This document shows positions 27,353 to 37,571 of a DNA stretch of 64,000 bases, piece after piece. Location of the stretch: contig NZ_LYPC01000014.1 of assembly GCF_001700435.1 (NCBI RefSeq), positions 744,001 through 808,000 of the forward strand, in the 5' to 3' direction. The position numbers were made by a program, and so were the translations under genes. This DNA is from Paenibacillus pectinilyticus. Lineage in GTDB: Bacteria > Bacillota > Bacilli > Paenibacillales > NBRC-103111. How positions within the stretch are numbered: position 1 is the stretch's first letter; each line of letters opens with the position of its first letter. The notes beneath the pieces were generated by a model, which was given only the letters and a program-made list of their open reading frames with translations, ran no database searches and was not told the origin of the DNA.

Positions 27353-27386
27353 GCGTGGATTTCTTCGGTGAAATCCACGTCTATTT
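27353..27386 (+). terminator. Rho-independent terminator after the intracellular xylanase gene
   Basis: GGCGTGGATTTC pairs with GAAATCCACGTC around TTCGGT (11-12 pairs), followed by a weak T-tract (TATTTG). In the rest of the 302-base gap to the next gene I see a tandem TTTCCATA repeat (27476-27492), a cre site, and no gene. Confidence 0.65.
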
Positions 27387-27557
27387 GCTATGAATATTAG
27401 GTGGAAATTTGTTTCTAGTTCCACTTATTGGTAAATATGCGATGGCGTAAAGTTAACTTAATAACTCGGCGTATATTTCCATATTTCCATAATTAAGGGG
27501 GGATACACCTATATTCTTAGTATGGGAGCGGATAGCATGGCCGATGTAGAATAATAT

Positions 27558-27571
27558 AGAAAGCGTTTTCA
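27558..27571 (+). promoter_or_regulatory. cre site (CcpA) before the surface xylanase gene
   Basis: AGAAAGCGTTTTCA matches the cre consensus (TGAAAGCGTTTTCA) at 13 of 14 positions and is nearly palindromic. It lies 39 bases before the ATG of the surface xylanase, so glucose repression is expected. Confidence 0.7.
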
Positions 27572-27609
27572 AATGAAGTTAATCAAATTTGTTAGGGGGA
27601 ATGTAACAA

Positions 27610-30600
27610 ATGAGTAGAAAGCTCATAAGAGTGATCTCGGTCTTACTCGCAGCAGCCTTGATCATCCCAGCAGCTTGGCTTGTGCCGGCTGTGGAAGCTG
27701 CAGCGCCGGTAACGGTTTATCATGAAACCTTTGCGAGCGGTAAAGGTCTTGCAACGCAATCAGGTGGTGCCAGCCTAACACAGGTAACCGGCAAAGTTTT
27801 TGACGGTAACACTGATGGGGCCGCTTTATATGTAAGCAATAGAGCGAATACGTGGGACGCGGCAGATTTCAAATTCGCTGACATTGGTCTGGAAAACGGC
27901 AAAACATATACGGTTACCGCAACCGTATATGTGGACGCAAATGTGTCTGTACCTAGTGGTTCACAAGCGTATCTCCAAACCGTAAATAGTTACGGCTTCT
28001 TGGCTGGTGCAGATCTGGCAGCTGGAGGTGCGGTCACGCTGACGAAAGAATTTACGGTGGATACGAGCAAAGATACGAGCCTGCGTGTTCAATCCAACGA
28101 GACTGGGAAAGCTATTCCCTTCTACATCGGAGATGTCCTGGTTACGGCTGTAGCAACCAGTACAGATCCAGCTACAGTAACGGTTTATCACGAAAACTTT
28201 GCAAGCGGCAAAGGATTTGCAACGCAATCGGGCGGTGCTAGCCTATCGCAGGTCACAGGCAAGGTATTTGACGGCAATACAGACGGTACAGCCTTGTATG
28301 TTACGAACAGAGCAAACACGTGGGACGCGGCAGATTTCAAATTCGCTGACATTGGACTGGTCAACGGCAAAACCTATACGGTGAGCGTATCCGTCTTTGT
28401 AGATGCGAATGCTACTGTGGCCAGTGGTTCTCAAGTTTATCTTCAAACCGTAAACAGCTACGGTTTCTTGGTTGGTGCAGATTTGGCAGCCGGAAGTGCG
28501 GTCATACTGACCAAAGAGTTTACGGTAGATACAAGTAAAGATACGAGCTTGCGCGTGCAATCTAACGAGGATGGAAAAGCAGTTCCTTTCTACATTGGCG
28601 ATATCTTAATCACCGAGAAGGCAAATTCGGGTGGTGCGGTCGAAGAGCAGCCTAGACCTCCTGCTTTAAATTTCTCAACGATTAACTTCGAGGATCAAAC
28701 GGCAGGAGGTTTTGTAGGCAGAGCAGGCACGGAAACGTTGACTGTGACCAATGAAGCCAATCATACTACGGACGGTTCTTACGCATTGAAGGTGGAAGGT
28801 CGAACAGATAGCTGGCATGGCCCAACACTTCGTGTTGAGAAATATGTGGATAAGGGCTATGAATATACAATTTCGGCTTGGGTAAAATTGATCGATCCTT
28901 CAAGCTCGCAGCTCCAGCTATCCACGCAAATTGGTCAAGGAAGCAGCGCTAACTACGTTAGTCTTTCACCCAAAACAATCAATACAAGCGACGGCTGGGT
29001 GAAGTATGAGGGAACTTACCGTTACAACAATGTAAGCAGTGAATATTTGACGATCTATGTAGAAAGTTCATCTAACAAAACGGCTTCCTTTTATATTGAT
29101 GATATTAACTTTGTTAAATCAGGATCAGGGCCGATCGCCATTCAGAAAGATCTTATACCAATCAAGGATGCTTATCAGAACGATTTCTTGATCGGAAATG
29201 CCATATCGGCAGAGGATCTGGATGGTGTCAGACTTGAGCTGTTGAAGAAGCATTTCAATGTCGTCACAGCAGGCAACGCCATGAAGCCGGATGCGCTGCA
29301 GCCTACGAAAGGCAACTTTACGTTTGACGCAGCGGATGCACTCGTCGATAAAGTCCGGGCTGAGGGCATGCAGATGCATGGACATGTACTGGTATGGCAT
29401 CAACAATCGCCTGCGTGGCTGAATACGTCGAATGGCACCCCCTTAGGGCGGGAGGAAGCGCTCACTAATTTGCGGAATCATATCCAAGGTGTCATGGGGC
29501 ATTTCGGCAACAAGGTGATTTCCTGGGATGTCGTTAACGAAGCAATGAATGATAACCCGTCAAACCCGGCGGATTGGAAAGCGTCTTTGCGCCAAACACC
29601 ATGGTATAACGCTATTGGATCAGACTATGTGGAGCAGTCGTTCTTAGCGGCAAGAGAAGTGCTGGATGCACATCCTGATTGGGATATCAAGCTTTATTAC
29701 AACGATTACAACGATGATAACCAGAATAAATCACAGGCCATTTATAATATGGTCAAAGAAATGAATGATCGGTATGCACTCACGCATCCCGGCAAACTTC
29801 TCATCGACGGCGTAGGCATGCAAGCACACTACAGTGTAAACACGAACCCGGACAATGTGAAGCTGTCCCTCGAGAGATTTATTTCCTTAGGCGTCGAAAT
29901 AAGCATAACTGAGCTGGATATTCAAGCTGGAAGCAACTATCAGCTTTCCGACAAGCTTGCTGAAGCTCAGGGCTACTTGTACGCCCAATTATTCCAGATC
30001 TATAAGGCTCACGCTGCACATATCAAACGGGTTACCTTCTGGGGAATGGACGATAACACGAGTTGGAGAGCTGCTAACAATCCATTGCTATTTGATAAAA
30101 ATCTGCAAGCTAAGCCGGCGTATGATGGCGTAATTAACCCGGATGCCTTCATTCAAGCGCATTCGACAGAGTCAGCACAGGCGAATCAGTCAACTGCTCA
30201 TTTCGGCACTCCTGTCATCGACGGTACGGTTGACGCGATTTGGAGCCAGGCACCTGAAATTGCGGTTAATCGTTATCAGATGGCTTGGCAGGGGGCAAGC
30301 GGTGTGGCCAAAGCTCTCTGGGATGATACCAACCTGTATGTGCTAGTCCAAGTAAGCGATGCTCAGCTCGACAAAACGAGCGTTAACGCGTACGAACAGG
30401 ATTCCGTCGAGATCTTCTTGGACCCTAACAATGCCAAAACATCGTTCTACCAAGATGATGACGGACAATACCGAATCAACTTTGACAATGAAACATCATT
30501 TAATCCAGCCAGCATCTCTGAAGGTTTCCAATCAGCGACCAAGGTGACCGGCACGAATTACACGGTTGAATTGAAGATTCCGTTGAAATCAATTACACCG

Positions 30601-31971
30601 GCTGACAACAAAAAATTAGGTTTTGATGTGCAGATCAATGATGCAAAAGACGGTGCCCGTCAAAGCGTTGCTGCATGGAATGATACGACAGGCAACGGAT
30701 ACATGGACACATCTGTATATGGCGTGCTAACGCTTGCTGGCAAAGGCAGTGATAGCGGTTCAAGCGGCGTCGGGTATAGCGCGCCAACAGGAAGCGTTGA
30801 GAAGGTGGATGGCGTTGTTACGATCAAACCGGTTGTCAATACGAACAATGGGCACGCGATCGGCACGATTTCTGGCGACAACTTGGCAAAGGCGCTTGAA
30901 CAAGCCACTGTAACGGCAAATGGTAATAAACAAGTCGTAATTGAAGTGCCGACACAAGCAAATGCGACTTCGTACGAAGTACAATTGCCAACGAAAAGCC
31001 TGAACGGTGACGATACTTTCGAGCTTTCTTTGAAGACACCGAACGCAACTATGCTCATTCCAAGCAACCTGCTATCCAATGTGACAAATAACGGTGAGCA
31101 AGTGTCCATTCGCGTAGCGAAAGCTGCCCTTGATAACTTGGATGAAGCTACTCGCACACAGATTGGCAGTCGTCCTGCTATCGATCTAAGTCTGGCCGCC
31201 GGCGATACTGTTATTGCTTGGAACAACCCGAATGCGCCTGTGACGGTTGCGATTCCATACACGCCGACAGCCGAAGAGCTTAACAACACAGATCATATCG
31301 TCATTTGGTACATCGATGGCGATGGCAAGGCAATCTCGATTCCGAATGGTCACTATGATGTGGCAAGTGGAACGGTTGAGTTCCAAACGACACACTTCAG
31401 CACCTATGCGGTAACCTCCGTCTTCAAGACCTTCGGAGATCTACAAAATGTAACATGGGCGAAGCCAGCGATTGACGTCATGACATCACGAGGTGTCATC
31501 CAAGGCATCTCAGAGGATCACTACGCTCCTGAGACTTCCATTAAGAGAGCGGACTTTATCGCGTTGCTTGTACGAGCGCTTGAGTTGCAAAGCACAGGCA
31601 AAAAGGATGTCATGTTCAGCGATGTCCCTGCTAACGCTTATTATTATCATGAGCTGAGCATCGCGAAGGAACTGGGGATTGCCAATGGCTTTGACGGCAA
31701 TATGTTCAAGCCAGAAAGCACAATCTCACGTCAGGACATGATGGTGCTTACTACACGCGCTTTGGCAGCAGCAGGTAAACCAGTCGTAGCAAGCGGAACT
31801 TTAGACGCTTATTCTGACGCGGCCAGCACATCCACTTACGCGAAGGACAGTGCTGTCGCTCTGACGAAATCTGGTATTGTGAATGGCAAGGATGGCAATC
31901 GTATGGCGCCGAATGATTCGTTGACCCGGGCAGAAACGGCTGTTATTCTGTATCGGATTTGGAAGTTGTAA
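27610..31971 (+). CDS. Multidomain cell-surface GH10 xylanase: 3 CBM22-like, GH10, CBM9, SLH anchor
   Basis: This 1453-residue enzyme starts with a signal peptide (about 1-31). Then come two near-identical CBM22-like domains (about 36-183 and 188-333), a third CBM22 (about 355-500), GH10 (about 510-845; acid/base Glu644 in [10 protein letters not shown], nucleophile Glu768 in SITELDIQ), CBM9 (about 862-1043), a beta-rich domain (about 1055-1265) and three SLH repeats (about 1270-1453). It would degrade xylan while bound to the S-layer/secondary wall polymer, releasing oligosaccharides for the importer upstream. GGGGGA lies 9 bases before the ATG. A cre site upstream indicates carbon repression. 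Confidence 0.95.
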   Translation: MSRKLIRVISVLLAAALIIPAAWLVPAVEAAAPVTVYHETFASGKGLATQSGGASLTQVTGKVFDGNTDGAALYVSNRANTWDAADFKFADIGLENGKTYTVTATVYVDANVSVPSGSQAYLQTVNSYGFLAGADLAAGGAVTLTKEFTVDTSKDTSLRVQSNETGKAIPFYIGDVLVTAVATSTDPATVTVYHENFASGKGFATQSGGASLSQVTGKVFDGNTDGTALYVTNRANTWDAADFKFADIGLVNGKTYTVSVSVFVDANATVASGSQVYLQTVNSYGFLVGADLAAGSAVILTKEFTVDTSKDTSLRVQSNEDGKAVPFYIGDILITEKANSGGAVEEQPRPPALNFSTINFEDQTAGGFVGRAGTETLTVTNEANHTTDGSYALKVEGRTDSWHGPTLRVEKYVDKGYEYTISAWVKLIDPSSSQLQLSTQIGQGSSANYVSLSPKTINTSDGWVKYEGTYRYNNVSSEYLTIYVESSSNKTASFYIDDINFVKSGSGPIAIQKDLIPIKDAYQNDFLIGNAISAEDLDGVRLELLKKHFNVVTAGNAMKPDALQPTKGNFTFDAADALVDKVRAEGMQMHGHVLVWHQQSPAWLNTSNGTPLGREEALTNLRNHIQGVMGHFGNKVISWDVVNEAMNDNPSNPADWKASLRQTPWYNAIGSDYVEQSFLAAREVLDAHPDWDIKLYYNDYNDDNQNKSQAIYNMVKEMNDRYALTHPGKLLIDGVGMQAHYSVNTNPDNVKLSLERFISLGVEISITELDIQAGSNYQLSDKLAEAQGYLYAQLFQIYKAHAAHIKRVTFWGMDDNTSWRAANNPLLFDKNLQAKPAYDGVINPDAFIQAHSTESAQANQSTAHFGTPVIDGTVDAIWSQAPEIAVNRYQMAWQGASGVAKALWDDTNLYVLVQVSDAQLDKTSVNAYEQDSVEIFLDPNNAKTSFYQDDDGQYRINFDNETSFNPASISEGFQSATKVTGTNYTVELKIPLKSITPADNKKLGFDVQINDAKDGARQSVAAWNDTTGNGYMDTSVYGVLTLAGKGSDSGSSGVGYSAPTGSVEKVDGVVTIKPVVNTNNGHAIGTISGDNLAKALEQATVTANGNKQVVIEVPTQANATSYEVQLPTKSLNGDDTFELSLKTPNATMLIPSNLLSNVTNNGEQVSIRVAKAALDNLDEATRTQIGSRPAIDLSLAAGDTVIAWNNPNAPVTVAIPYTPTAEELNNTDHIVIWYIDGDGKAISIPNGHYDVASGTVEFQTTHFSTYAVTSVFKTFGDLQNVTWAKPAIDVMTSRGVIQGISEDHYAPETSIKRADFIALLVRALELQSTGKKDVMFSDVPANAYYYHELSIAKELGIANGFDGNMFKPESTISRQDMMVLTTRALAAAGKPVVASGTLDAYSDAASTSTYAKDSAVALTKSGIVNGKDGNRMAPNDSLTRAETAVILYRIWKL

Positions 31972-32028
31972 TTAGAGGTAATGAAGATGGATGCTATTAT
32001 CCAGCATTCATAGTTCTGTAAAATCGAG

Positions 32029-32080
32029 ATAGCGAAGATCTTTTCCTGATTGAATGGGAAAAGGTTTTCGTTATTTTTTT
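32029..32080 (+). terminator. Rho-independent terminator of the surface xylanase gene
   Basis: A long hairpin (arms about 32029-32047 and 32055-32073, with several G-U pairs) ends in TTATTTTTTT. The 150 bases from there to 32231 are non-coding and hold no strong motif. Confidence 0.65.
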
Positions 32081-32231
32081 GCGCTGAAAGTTGAAGCTGA
32101 GGGCGACGTAGCCGTTTTTTGCGCGGTTCTGGATGAGCTGAAATTGAGAGCCACGGTTTAAGCTCCCCCAAAAAGTTATATTGCAACTTTGATGAAGAGA
32201 AGATACAATTTCTAATAAATTCATTTACGGA

Positions 32232-34613
32232 ATGGACGGTGAGCTTGATTTGAAAATGCCTTTCATTTTACGCCTTGTAGATAGTCGCAAAAGTGCTCTT
32301 TCGACGATCATCGCCTCCAATTTATTCATTTTATTGATACCGCTTGCAATGGGTCTTTTTTTGTACGCCAAGGTCGAACAGAGTCTGGAGAAGAGCACGA
32401 CAAGATCCAATGTAGCAATGCTCGAGCAGCTGAAACTGTCCCTCGATAATAAAATATCGGAAGTGGATACGTTAATGCGTCAGGTTGTGTTTGATCCGAA
32501 GCTGGATTATATGCTTAGAATCCCTACCGGTGCGAAAGATGCTGACAAGTATGAGTTTATTCAATTCATGCGAGATAAGATGAGTAAGTATCACAGCATG
32601 ACCAGCAATTTCATCCTCGATTACTATGTGTATTTCGCTAGCAGCGATACGATTGTCAAATCGGATTTGGTAACAGACTCACGAACCTTTTATTCCATCT
32701 ACTACGCTTATCAGAACATGCCTTACGAGAATTGGCGTCAGCTTCTGGCCAAGGAGCATAGGATGTCCTACTTACCGGTAGCTCCCTTAACTAACAATGG
32801 GGATCAAGCCCCAAAGAATGTGATTACCTATATCCAGACGCTTCCCGTTCAATCACAATCCCAGAATCTCGGAAGTTTTATTGTGTTAATCGATGTTGAC
32901 CAAGTTAAGGAATTATTTGCGCAAATGGAATCAGCCAGTCATAGCTCCGTCTATATTATTGATAATGCTGGTCAAACCATCATGAGTAACAGCGATTTGC
33001 CATTCCCATCTGATTTGCAAGGGCGCATTCAAGGGAGCAAGGGTCCATTTGATTATAGACTAGCAGGTGTAGATCAAGTGGTTTCGACCACTTCTTCACA
33101 AAAAGCTGGCTGGAAATATGTGTCCATTATGCCCAACGACGTATTTATGCAGCAGGTGAATCAAATCCAGAGCTGGTCGATCGGTTTATTTATCTTATGT
33201 CTCATTTGTGGGCTTGTTGCTGTCAGCATTGGGGCGTACCGTACATATAAGCCACTCCAAAAGACCGTTCACGCGATTATGCGCGGAAAAGACATGCTCC
33301 TGCGTCCTGCCGCCAATGAATACGAGTTCATACAACAAACCGTCGAAGGTTCGTTTCATGAAGAGAAAAACCTGCGTATGACCTTAAAGCAGCAAGTGCC
33401 ATTTATCCGAGCGAACTACCTGTCCCGTTTATTAAATGGATACATGGATGTAGATATCTCGGCGGATAACGGAGATTCTCTTCAGTTTATGGATTTGAGT
33501 TTCATTAGCGACAGTTTTGCGGTTCTCCTTGCCAAAATTGAGGATGTCCCTTTCTTAGCGGACGAAGACGAACAGCAATGGGCTCATGCCAGATTTATCG
33601 TCTCCAATATAGGTACGGATCTGATCGCGGTGCATCATAAAGGATTTTCTGTTGAACTGGATCGAGATCGTCTTGCGTTCCTCATTAACGTATCGCCAGA
33701 TCGAGCGGAGACGGCTGAAACCAATATTCGCGAAATCGCGGAATCACTCTTAAGTATCATCGCCCAACGGTTCCAAATTGGCATGACCATCGCAGTTGGC
33801 GGTGTACATGCGGGGCCCAAAGCCATTCGAGATTCGTACCCGGAAGCACTCGCAGCCCTTGAATATAGGTTAATCTTAGGCAAGCATGCAGCGATCCATT
33901 TCCAGGATATCCTCGAGGTGAAACAGCATTACTATTATCCGCTCGAAATTGAGATCCAGCTGATCAATTTTGTCCGCAGCGGAGATACCGAGAATGTGGA
34001 AAAGCTGCTCGATAAAATTTACTCGATGAATTTCGATTCTGGCCAAATGACACCGGAGTTGGGGAAATGTCTTTTTTTCAATGTGACGAGTACGCTTTTG
34101 AAAATTGTGAACTCCACGAATACGAACCAGGAAGAAGTATTGGGCGCTGACTTTGATCCTATTAAGGAAGTGTTCAGTTATCCGACAGCGCAAGGCATGT
34201 ATACGAAAACGAAGGAGCTATACGAGACGCTTGCCGGCTCGTTTAATCTAGAACGTTCGGATCATAGTACCAATCGACTGCAGGAAATCCTTAGCATTGT
34301 ACACGCCAATCTGAGTGATTCAAATCTTGGCGTCGCACAAATTGCTGAACGTATCCAAATGACACCGCAATATTTGTCCACTTTCTTCAAAAAAAATCAG
34401 GGGCAGAATCTGCTGGACTACATCACGCATAAAAGAATTCAGCAAGCTAAGCAGTACATGGAGAGTAAGGAAATGACGATTGTTCAGATTGCCCACAAGG
34501 TTGGCTATAACAATGATGTCGTGTTCATCCGAGCCTTCAAAAAGCTTGAAGGCGTAACGCCGGGTAAATACCGTGAGTCGATGTTCGCGGAAATCATCTC
34601 CTCAGACGCATAA
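32232..34613 (+). CDS. Membrane-bound AraC-type regulator with extracellular sensor
   Basis: A 793-residue one-component regulator. TM1 (about 22-45), an extracellular Cache-like sensor (about 46-310) and TM2 (about 313-337) are followed by a cytoplasmic linker and a C-terminal AraC helix-turn-helix (about 690-785; LGVAQIAERIQMTPQYLSTF, then VVFIRAFKKLEGVTPGKYR). No kinase or receiver domain is present, so it should act directly on DNA from the membrane. It precedes a sugar importer with a direct repeat upstream, its likely target. The start is uncertain: ATG 32232 has a poor ribosome site; TTG 32250 and ATG 32256 are alternatives. Confidence 0.88.
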   Translation: MDGELDLKMPFILRLVDSRKSALSTIIASNLFILLIPLAMGLFLYAKVEQSLEKSTTRSNVAMLEQLKLSLDNKISEVDTLMRQVVFDPKLDYMLRIPTGAKDADKYEFIQFMRDKMSKYHSMTSNFILDYYVYFASSDTIVKSDLVTDSRTFYSIYYAYQNMPYENWRQLLAKEHRMSYLPVAPLTNNGDQAPKNVITYIQTLPVQSQSQNLGSFIVLIDVDQVKELFAQMESASHSSVYIIDNAGQTIMSNSDLPFPSDLQGRIQGSKGPFDYRLAGVDQVVSTTSSQKAGWKYVSIMPNDVFMQQVNQIQSWSIGLFILCLICGLVAVSIGAYRTYKPLQKTVHAIMRGKDMLLRPAANEYEFIQQTVEGSFHEEKNLRMTLKQQVPFIRANYLSRLLNGYMDVDISADNGDSLQFMDLSFISDSFAVLLAKIEDVPFLADEDEQQWAHARFIVSNIGTDLIAVHHKGFSVELDRDRLAFLINVSPDRAETAETNIREIAESLLSIIAQRFQIGMTIAVGGVHAGPKAIRDSYPEALAALEYRLILGKHAAIHFQDILEVKQHYYYPLEIEIQLINFVRSGDTENVEKLLDKIYSMNFDSGQMTPELGKCLFFNVTSTLLKIVNSTNTNQEEVLGADFDPIKEVFSYPTAQGMYTKTKELYETLAGSFNLERSDHSTNRLQEILSIVHANLSDSNLGVAQIAERIQMTPQYLSTFFKKNQGQNLLDYITHKRIQQAKQYMESKEMTIVQIAHKVGYNNDVVFIRAFKKLEGVTPGKYRESMFAEIISSDA

Positions 34614-34645
34614 TAAAGCAGCCTCGTTGAGGCTGCTTTATTGTC
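34612..34645. terminator. Strong bidirectional-type terminator hairpin
   Basis: AATAAAGCAGCCTC and GAGGCTGCTTTATT form a perfect 14-pair stem with a 3-base loop. The stem starts within the stop codon of the AraC-type gene. Confidence 0.75.
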
Positions 34646-34658
34646 TTCCTAGCTGCAA

Positions 34659-34690
34659 CTGATGAATTCTAATATGGACTGATGATTTCT
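34659..34690 (+). promoter_or_regulatory. Direct repeat before the second sugar importer (candidate AraC operator)
   Basis: CTGATGAATTCT (34659-34670) and CTGATGATTTCT (34679-34690) are identical at 11 of 12 positions and spaced 20 bases start to start, two helical turns. This is the usual arrangement of AraC-family half-sites. It lies about 160 bases before the importer lipoprotein gene and right after the AraC-type gene. Confidence 0.45.
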
Positions 34691-34847
34691 CAGCAAGCCC
34701 GTATTTCTTACTTAAATACAACGAAAACGAGAAGTAGGCAGTATTCAGACCTAGGCCAGTGCAGCATACTTGGAATCAGGTGCTAGGGAAACACGGAACG
34801 GCGCCATCGATGATAAACGTTATATATACGAAGGGGAGGCAAGAAGA

Positions 34848-36488
34848 ATGAAGAAGAGTTTGAAACAAGTTGGATCCGTTATGTTGCTTTCGGTATTAAC
34901 CATTTCGGTAGCTGCGTGCAGCAGTAATACGGGAAGCACAAGTTCATCCGCAACACCGCAGTCAAGCAGTGAAACACAACCGCCTAAGTTGACGAAATTG
35001 ACGTATTGGGTACCTAATCACTCGGCTGCGTCAGGCCAAATGAAAACGTACGCTGAAATGGGCATGTATAAGGAACTTGAGAAAGTGACTGGCGTCAAGG
35101 TTGAGTTCCAGCATCCACCACTTGAAGTACCACAAGCGCAAGAGCAATTCAATTTAATGATTGCGACCAACGATCTTCCAGATGTCATTGAAGCAAGTTG
35201 GGGAGCGACAAGCGGTGCGGTCATTCGATATCCTGGCGGCCCGGAAAAAGCCATTTTAGATAAGAAAATTATTAAACTGAATGATTTAATCGATAAATAC
35301 GCACCGAACTTGAAGAAGCTGCTTACGGATCATCCAGATTGGAAAAAGCAAATTTCCACGGATGAAGGAAGCATTTATGCATTCCCTTTCCTGCGTGGAG
35401 ATGACAAAACGAGAGTGAGCTTTGGCCCATCCATCCGCCAGGACTGGCTGGATAAGCTAGGATTGAAGATGCCAACGACGATTGACGAATGGTACACGGT
35501 ATTGAAAGCGTTTAAAGAAAAAGATCCGAATGGCAATGGTAAAGCGGATGAAATTCCAATTTACATAGACAAAAATATGTTTTCTACGGATGCACCTTTC
35601 CTTGGTGCGTGGGGTATCAACTATAGTTTCTATCAAGATAACGGTAAAGTGAAATACGGCCCGATCCAACCAGAATATAAGGAATTCCTTAAGACTATGA
35701 ACAAATGGTACAAGGAAGGTTTGCTCGACAAAGATTTCGCAGCACCGAACGAGAAATTGTACGATAACAAAATGACGACAAATCTCATGGGCGCATCTGT
35801 TTCTTATAATGGGGGAGGGCTAGGTAAATATGCCGGCCTCATGAAGGACAAAGATCCGAGCTTTAAGCTGGAAGCTGCTCCTTACCCAGTATTGAAAGCT
35901 GGCGACAAAGCGATTTGGGGACAACGGGATTTTGCTTATAACGGCGTTGGAGCAGCCATTTCGGCAGCCGACAAAAATCCGATTGAAACCGTAAAATGGC
36001 TTGATTATGCTTACGGCGAAAAAGGAGATCTGCTGTTTAATTACGGGATTGAAGGCACGAGTTACAAAATGGAGAATGGCAAAGCAACCTTCCTACCAGA
36101 AGTTCTAAATCCTCCAGCAGGAACTAGTGTACAGCAGTCGATTGCCAAATATACGCGTGCAACGTGGAGCGCACCTTTTGTGCTTAGTGGCAATTTCCAA
36201 TTGCAATATCTAGGACTTCCGCAACAGAAGAAAGCTTTGGAAATTTGGTCGCAGCCAACAGCTGAGCGTAAGCTGCCACTTGTTTCACCGACACAGGAAG
36301 AAAGCAGCAAATTCGCGTCCATCGTGACAGATATCCAAACGTATCAAGATGAAATGCTCTTGAAATTCATCATGGGTGTTGAACCGATTGATAACTTCGA
36401 TCAATATGTGAAAAAGATTCAAAGCATGGGCATTGATGATGCGATTAAAATCCAGCAAGGGGCTTTGGAGCGTTTCAATAAACGCTAA
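34848..36488 (+). CDS. Oligosaccharide ABC transporter substrate-binding lipoprotein (second module)
   Basis: The 546-residue family 1 solute-binding protein has lipobox ISVAAC with Cys24 and a Ser/Thr linker to about residue 48. Its body (LTKLTYWVPNHSAASGQMKT, then YAPNLKKLL and GNGKADEIPIYID) is of the long LplA type. ATG 34848, 8 bases after AAGGGGAGG, is the start; an in-frame extension back to 34770 has no ribosome site and no signal features. It is related to, but clearly different from, the lipoprotein at 17510. Substrate unknown; the GH95-like enzyme downstream suggests a fucose- or galactose-bearing plant glycan. Confidence 0.87.
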   Translation: MKKSLKQVGSVMLLSVLTISVAACSSNTGSTSSSATPQSSSETQPPKLTKLTYWVPNHSAASGQMKTYAEMGMYKELEKVTGVKVEFQHPPLEVPQAQEQFNLMIATNDLPDVIEASWGATSGAVIRYPGGPEKAILDKKIIKLNDLIDKYAPNLKKLLTDHPDWKKQISTDEGSIYAFPFLRGDDKTRVSFGPSIRQDWLDKLGLKMPTTIDEWYTVLKAFKEKDPNGNGKADEIPIYIDKNMFSTDAPFLGAWGINYSFYQDNGKVKYGPIQPEYKEFLKTMNKWYKEGLLDKDFAAPNEKLYDNKMTTNLMGASVSYNGGGLGKYAGLMKDKDPSFKLEAAPYPVLKAGDKAIWGQRDFAYNGVGAAISAADKNPIETVKWLDYAYGEKGDLLFNYGIEGTSYKMENGKATFLPEVLNPPAGTSVQQSIAKYTRATWSAPFVLSGNFQLQYLGLPQQKKALEIWSQPTAERKLPLVSPTQEESSKFASIVTDIQTYQDEMLLKFIMGVEPIDNFDQYVKKIQSMGIDDAIKIQQGALERFNKR

Positions 36489-36502
36489 GTCATAGAGCTG
36501 GT

Positions 36503-36538
36503 GGGGATGAACAGGGGTTAGGGTTTATCCCCTTTTTA
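36503..36538 (+). terminator. Terminator-like hairpin between binding-protein and permease genes
   Basis: GGGGATGAAC pairs with GTTTATCCCC (one G-U) around a 10-base loop, followed by TTTTT. It lies between the lipoprotein and permease genes of the same operon, so it is probably partial. Confidence 0.6.
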
Positions 36539-36563
36539 CTAGAGACTAGAAAGAAAGGCTAGG

Positions 36564-37559
36564 ATGACGATGAGACCAAGTGCAGCAAATGGGAAGGCTG
36601 ATTATGCCGAAAATAGAACCGCAATGACAACGAAAACTTATCGTGATCCGACCGTCCTGCAAACCATACGTGCTGATGTAAAGCGGCATTGGTCCATTTA
36701 TGTGATGGCACTTCCCGTCATTGCGTATTATCTCATTTTTCAATATGGACCGATGTATGGCTTGCAAATCGCTTTTAAAGACTTCTCGCCTGCGCAAGGA
36801 ATCTTGGGAAGTCCATGGGTTGGGTTTAAACATTTCGAGAGCTTCTTTAACGGCATATACTTCTGGCGATTGATTAAAAATACGATTCTCATTAACTTGT
36901 ATGATCTGTTATTCGGTTTCCCGGCTGCCATTATTCTGGCCTTGCTGCTGAATGAGATCCGTCACAGTGTATTTAAACGGGTGGTTCAATCCATCTCGTA
37001 TTTACCGCATTTCATTTCCATAGTCGTCGTCGCGGGGATGATGATTGACTTTTTAAGCCGAAATGGTCTCATTAACCAGCTGCTAGGCAACTTTGGCATC
37101 GAACCGATTGACTTTTTGCAAAAGGAAAGCTGGTTTCGTTTTCTATTCGTTTCGTCAGGCATCTGGCAAGGCATCGGTTGGGGCTCCATTGTGTATTTGG
37201 CGGCAATGTCTACGATCGATCCGACCCTGTATGAAGCTGCCAGGATGGATGGCGCTAACCGCTGGAAGCAAACACTGCATATCACGATTCCGGGTATTAT
37301 GCCAACGATTGTGATCCTGTTTATCCTGCAAATGGGGAATATGCTGACGGTCGGCAGTGAAAAGGTGCTCTTGTTGTACAATCCACTTACCTACGGAACA
37401 GCCGATGTGATTTCCACCTATGTTTATCGTAAAGGGGTATTAGAGGCAAGTTATAGCTTTACCGCAGCTGTTGGGCTTTTCAACTCCGTCATCAGTTTTA
37501 TACTGATCGTCGCAGCCAATAGCTTTGTAAAGCGGATCAGTGAGAACAAATTGTGGTAA
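36564..37559 (+). CDS. Sugar ABC transporter permease, LplB-like (second module)
   Basis: A 331-residue inner-membrane permease with about six helices after a 40-residue cytoplasmic tail. FQYGPMYGLQIAFKDFSPA and the EAA loop YEAARMDGANRWKQT are typical of LplB-like proteins. ATG 36564 follows AAAGG; ATG 36570 is also possible. It partners the permease at 37572 and the lipoprotein at 34848. As in the xylan module, no ATPase gene is nearby. Confidence 0.9.
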   Translation: MTMRPSAANGKADYAENRTAMTTKTYRDPTVLQTIRADVKRHWSIYVMALPVIAYYLIFQYGPMYGLQIAFKDFSPAQGILGSPWVGFKHFESFFNGIYFWRLIKNTILINLYDLLFGFPAAIILALLLNEIRHSVFKRVVQSISYLPHFISIVVVAGMMIDFLSRNGLINQLLGNFGIEPIDFLQKESWFRFLFVSSGIWQGIGWGSIVYLAAMSTIDPTLYEAARMDGANRWKQTLHITIPGIMPTIVILFILQMGNMLTVGSEKVLLLYNPLTYGTADVISTYVYRKGVLEASYSFTAAVGLFNSVISFILIVAANSFVKRISENKLW

Positions 37560-37571
37560 GGAGATTTGCAC

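Noticed and set aside
27700-28600. Repeat array of CRISPR or IS type in the xylanase gene
   Set aside because: The repeats are in-frame copies of a ~150-residue binding domain.
34770-34847. N-terminal extension of the second sugar-binding lipoprotein
   Set aside because: No ribosome site at 34770, and the lipoprotein signal peptide begins at 34848 behind AAGGGGAGG.
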